This document shows, in pieces, positions 63,713 through 64,000 of a DNA stretch of 64,000 nucleotides. Below the pieces are notes generated by a model, which did no database searches, was not told where the DNA came from, and was given only the letters and a program-made list of their open reading frames with translations. Positions within the stretch are counted from its first letter, which is position 1; each line of letters opens with the position of its first letter. The stretch comes from Thermophilibacter provencensis (GTDB taxonomy: Bacteria > Actinomycetota > Coriobacteriia > Coriobacteriales > Atopobiaceae). Position numbers and translations under genes: made by a program. The stretch spans positions 109,906 through 173,905 of the forward strand of contig NZ_JAUDEA010000003.1 in assembly GCF_030372065.1 (NCBI RefSeq), written 5' to 3'.

Positions 63713-63739
63713 AAATCTAAGTGTCCATATAGTAGATTT
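63713..63739. promoter_or_regulatory. Candidate heat-shock operator, clpB
   Basis: AAATCTAAG and AGTAGATTT are separated by 9 bp. The outer seven bases of each arm are complementary (AAATCTA/TAGATTT). The left arm shares ATCTAAG with the operator upstream of the sHsp gene, and arm and spacer lengths are the same. Confidence 0.5.
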
Positions 63740-63799
63740 TTTGCACGCGGCTATTTTGGGCGTGCGCCTGGCGCGGCTCCCGCCTGTACGAAACAACCC

Positions 63800-64000
63800 G
63801 TTTTTGGGTTTCTCGCCCCCGCGCGCTCGCCGGAGGCGCCGATTCTGTCACCTTTGGTGGGTTTTGGGGCAAACATTTTATGTGACTACGACCAGATAGG
63901 CCCCAAGCGCCGAGAAGCGCGGTCTTCTCGTCAGGTTTTCCTTGGTTGTGGGCAACAAGTTTTATGCCAGGAGCCTCCCGGCTGCACAGCGCATCAAGTC
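63800..64000. repeat. 220-bp three-box intergenic element, copy C, cut by window edge
   Basis: The boxes are at 63800-63827 (TTTTTGGGTTTCTCGCCCC then GCGCGCT), 63860-63884 (GGTTTTGGGGCAAACATTTT) and from 63944 (GTGGGCAACAAGTTTTATGC), with the same 60- and 84-bp spacing as copies A and B. The right arm of box 3 would lie at or beyond the window edge. It lies upstream of clpB; no gene is seen in 63645-64000. Confidence 0.75.

Overview
The window is G+C-rich chromosomal DNA from an actinobacterium. Gene content and order suggest class Coriobacteriia, probably an Olsenella/Atopobium-like organism. The pointers are the AGAGTTCGATCC start of the 16S rRNA, the rpmE-prfA-prmC-tsaC-glyA-upp-atp gene order, a STAND-BTAD regulator, an IS1249-type transposase and the tilS-hpt-ftsH cluster. 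The family-level placement is inference. No plasmid, phage or CRISPR locus is visible and I found no tRNA gene. Almost everything runs on the minus strand.

Layout. 1-6147: start of prfB, secA, and a large STAND/BTAD regulator. 6404-25211: three rRNA operons (16S-23S-5S, minus strand) in direct tandem with an exact 6819-bp period. The two spacers between operons each carry the same IS1249-like element with the same 8-bp target duplication, so the whole unit was duplicated after the IS landed. 25205-29951: a phosphohexomutase gene overlapping galU, then a 450-bp noncoding inverted array of 26-bp motifs at 41-43 bp spacing, then a DtxR-type regulator and murA. 29964-37006: the complete F1Fo ATP synthase operon (atpI-like, B, E, F, H, A, G, D, C). 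37110-37286: a 177-bp near-perfect palindrome. 37299-44450: upp, glyA, tsaC, prmC, prfA and rpmE, with an unrelated plus-strand gene inserted between prfA and rpmE. 44607-51446: coaX between two inverted copies of a 110-bp element, a degenerate biotin-ligase-like gene, a folP-folK fusion, a sirtuin, a patatin, an exonuclease III and a PHP phosphatase. 51457-63644: an aminotransferase, ftsH, hpt, tilS, a metallo-beta-lactamase-fold protein, a small heat-shock protein, two small unknown proteins, a PASTA membrane protein and clpB.

How it fits together. The content is core housekeeping: translation (rrn, rpmE, prfA, prmC, tsaC, tilS, prfB), protein export and quality control (secA, ftsH, clpB, sHsp), ATP synthesis, the cell envelope (murA, galU, PASTA protein), and folate, CoA, nucleotide and one-carbon metabolism. 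The unusual information lies between the genes. Several families of intergenic repeats recur: a ~220-bp three-box element (41.1, 52.7 and 63.8 kb), a 110-bp element around coaX, a 27-bp 3'-end motif (37.2, 55.5 and 58.0 kb), the phased inverted array at 27.8-28.2 kb, and a candidate heat-shock operator (9-bp arms, 9-bp spacer) upstream of both the sHsp gene and clpB.
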